The notes under the pieces: model-generated
Database searches by the model: none
The model's input: the letters and a program-made list of their open reading frames with translations, nothing else
Told to the model about the DNA's origin: nothing
Part shown: in pieces, positions 13,337-14,819 of the stretch
How positions within the stretch are numbered: the stretch's first letter is position 1
Layout: every line of letters starts with the position of its first letter
Translations under genes and position numbers: made by a program
Assembly (NCBI GenBank): GCA_029248825.1
Contig: JAQWIP010000066.1
Coordinates: 1 to 14,819, forward strand
Source: Alphaproteobacteria bacterium
GTDB taxonomy: Bacteria; Pseudomonadota; Alphaproteobacteria; RS24
Length of the DNA: 14,819 nucleotides
Reading direction: 5' to 3'

Positions 13337-14329
13337 ATGCGCGGGCTTTTCTCTCATCCTCGATTTTGGTTGTTCGCGCCCTTTCTCGGCTTGCTGGCGC
13401 TGACGGTTTTGGCCTTTGGCTTGTGGAGCTATGCCAGCGAGCGCATTCGCCATGATTTGGCAGCCCTCGGCCTGACGTGGCAAAGCGTCGAGCCGAACGG
13501 GTTTCCAGCCCGCCTAGCTCTCGATGTCACCGCGCCGCGTTTGGTGCAAGAAAACCTAACTTGGAGCAATCCAAATCTGACCGCCACATTAATGCCGTTT
13601 AATTTGGGGCTAGAGGACAGCCATGGCGTGGTCGATTTTCTCGGCGCGCATGAAATTAAGCTGCCATCTGGCACGTTTACTGTGTCGCATAGTGGCAATT
13701 TAATGAGCCTGCTGCTGGCGCACGATGGCCTGCTGCGCGGCTCGTTCGACATGCGCCAACCAAGTCTCAAAGGCATTCTTATCCGCCAAAAATGGCGCCC
13801 TGAAATCCACCTCGAAGCGCAAGAGCTGGGCCTACATATTCGGCGCAGCGAAAAACAGACGCGCACCCCCGACCCGATGGATGTCGCCGTGCAGCTCAAA
13901 AACTTACGCGTTGTGCAGCCCAAAAGCTTGGGCAAAGAGGCGTTTCGCCGATTGGATATTCTGGCTAGCGTGCCGAAATTATGGCTGCAAAACAAGCTGC
14001 AAGCGGGCGATGTTTTGCGCCTCGATCGGGTGACGCTGGAACGCAAAGCCCTGACGCTTGTGGCCCGCGGCACGCTGAAATTAGACGCACGCGGCTATGT
14101 GCAAGGCGCGCTTGATTTAAATGTGGTGAACCTCACAGCGCTTCTCGATGCCTTGCAAGAAGCCCGCCTTATCTCGCCGCGCGACCGCGCCAAATGGGCG
14201 TTTTTAGGCGGTTTGGGCGCAGCGCTGGGCGGCGATACGCAAGACCGTTTATCGGTGCCGTTGCACTTTAAAAACGGGCGAACCCATTTGGGGCCGCTCG
14301 ATTTAGGGCCCGCCCCAAGCTGGCGATAA
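13337..14329 (+). CDS. DUF2125 domain-containing protein
   Basis: A 330-residue protein of unknown function. A single N-terminal membrane segment at about 10-31 (FWLFAPF to GLWSY) suggests an inner-membrane or exported protein with the bulk outside the cytoplasm. The remainder is rich in beta-type alternation. The NGFPARL segment at 54-60 and the C-terminal NGRTHLGPLDLGPAP are typical of DUF2125, a family I know mainly from Alphaproteobacteria. I chose ATG 13337, with AAGG upstream; a longer frame from 13241 would overlap the DUF218 gene by about 90 bases. It follows the DUF218 gene by five bases and converges on a prephenate dehydrogenase-like gene with a nine-base gap. No function should be assigned beyond an envelope-associated guess. 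Confidence 0.82.
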   Translation: MRGLFSHPRFWLFAPFLGLLALTVLAFGLWSYASERIRHDLAALGLTWQSVEPNGFPARLALDVTAPRLVQENLTWSNPNLTATLMPFNLGLEDSHGVVDFLGAHEIKLPSGTFTVSHSGNLMSLLLAHDGLLRGSFDMRQPSLKGILIRQKWRPEIHLEAQELGLHIRRSEKQTRTPDPMDVAVQLKNLRVVQPKSLGKEAFRRLDILASVPKLWLQNKLQAGDVLRLDRVTLERKALTLVARGTLKLDARGYVQGALDLNVVNLTALLDALQEARLISPRDRAKWAFLGGLGAALGGDTQDRLSVPLHFKNGRTHLGPLDLGPAPSWR

Positions 14330-14338
14330 TCGGCTGAC

Positions 14339-14819
14339 TTACTCGTCGCGACCGAAATTGGCCGCTTTGGTGTCTTGCCCCGCCTCGACAATCGATTGGC
14401 GAATGCCGCGCGTGCGGGTGAAAACCGTTTCCAAATAATCGGCATCGCTATGGCGAATGGCGCGCTGCAAAGCGGTTAGGTCTTCGCTGAAACGACCTAA
14501 AACTTCCAATACGGCGTCTTTGTTTTCGATAAAAATATCGCGCCACATCGTCGGGTCGGATGCGGCAATGCGGGTGAAATCGCGAAAGCCAGATGCGGAA
14601 TATTTAATCACTTCGGAGCGCGTGTCATTTTCCAATTGCGCCGCCGTGCCGACAATATTAAAGGCGATGAGATGCGGCAGATGGCTGGTAATCGCCAGCA
14701 CTAAATCATGATGCGCGGCATCCATAAAGGTCACTTCTGAGCCCATGCCCTGCCATAGTTTCGAAATCTGCTCGACCGCGAGTAAGCTGGTTTTATCGTC
14801 GGGCGTCAGAATACACCAG
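14339..14819 (-). CDS. Prephenate/arogenate dehydrogenase family protein, C-terminal part
   Basis: A partial gene of 159 codons plus stop; the N-terminal Rossmann domain lies beyond the right edge. The visible part is the all-helical dehydrogenase domain. It has the C-x-L-T-P start (WCILTPDD), HDLVLAITSHLPHLIAF with the conserved His residues, and SGFRDFTRIAASDPTMW, which contributes the arginine that binds the substrate side-chain carboxylate. The enzyme oxidatively decarboxylates prephenate or arogenate towards tyrosine; which of the two cannot be decided from this fragment. An internal ATG at 14746 is not the start, because open frame with conserved sequence continues upstream to the window edge. 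Its end converges with the DUF2125 gene nine bases away. Confidence 0.9.
   Translation of the reverse strand, partial: WCILTPDDKTSLLAVEQISKLWQGMGSEVTFMDAAHHDLVLAITSHLPHLIAFNIVGTAAQLENDTRSEVIKYSASGFRDFTRIAASDPTMWRDIFIENKDAVLEVLGRFSEDLTALQRAIRHSDADYLETVFTRTRGIRQSIVEAGQDTKAANFGRDE

Noticed and set aside
1..14819. SOS boxes, CRISPR arrays, transposons, tRNA genes, toxin-antitoxin or defence systems.
   Set aside because: I read for GTTC-N7-GTTC sites near the repair genes, regularly spaced repeats, terminal inverted repeats and transposase or toxin motifs and saw none. The HNH gene alone does not make a defence system.

Overview
The window is a compact, gene-dense stretch of bacterial chromosome. 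Its gene content and order suggest an alphaproteobacterium: a HIG1-type small membrane protein next to a PduO-type cobalamin adenosyltransferase and etfBA, a methylsuccinyl-CoA dehydrogenase of the ethylmalonyl-CoA pathway, the argH-lptM-lysA order, and an ftsEX block ending in a DUF2125 protein beside a prephenate dehydrogenase-family gene. I cannot place it below class. I see no rRNA, tRNA, insertion sequence, phage gene, CRISPR array or obvious foreign island. The longest gene-free stretch is 154 bases (667-820).

Layout. (1) 64-1453, minus strand: an HNH endonuclease and an AlkA-type DNA-3-methyladenine glycosylase. (2) 1485-4899, plus strand: glutamyl-Q tRNA(Asp) synthetase, methylsuccinyl-CoA dehydrogenase, a 62-residue HIG1-domain protein and ATP:cob(I)alamin adenosyltransferase, closed by a clear intrinsic terminator at 4886-4912. 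(3) 5034-7629, plus strand: etfB, etfA and 3-hydroxybutyryl-CoA dehydrogenase, with a promoter/operator-like region at 4957-4990. (4) 7626-8252, minus strand: a membrane-anchored TlpA/ResA-like thioredoxin whose stop codon overlaps that of the preceding gene. (5) 8283-11096, plus strand: argH, a tiny LptM-like lipoprotein and lysA. (6) 11173-14329, plus strand: ftsE, ftsX, a DUF218/YdcF-like membrane protein and a DUF2125 protein, tightly packed. (7) 14339-14819, minus strand: the C-terminal part of a prephenate/arogenate dehydrogenase that runs off the window edge.

How the genes work together. Blocks 2 and 3 form a coherent acetyl-CoA assimilation and acyl-CoA oxidation neighbourhood. Methylsuccinyl-CoA dehydrogenase passes electrons to ETF (EtfAB). 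The adenosyltransferase makes the adenosylcobalamin needed by ethylmalonyl-CoA and methylmalonyl-CoA mutases. 3-Hydroxybutyryl-CoA dehydrogenase acts at the C4 acyl-CoA level. Blocks 4 to 6 mix amino-acid synthesis (arginine; lysine/diaminopimelate) with envelope and division functions (TlpA, LptM, FtsEX, DUF218).

I found no convincing wholly new system. The points most worth a second look are the loss of zinc-site cysteines and a 12-bp tandem repeat in the glutamyl-Q synthetase, the HIG1 protein embedded between an ETF-dependent dehydrogenase and the ETF genes, the paired TCAATT repeats upstream of etfB, and several stop codons lying inside hairpins.
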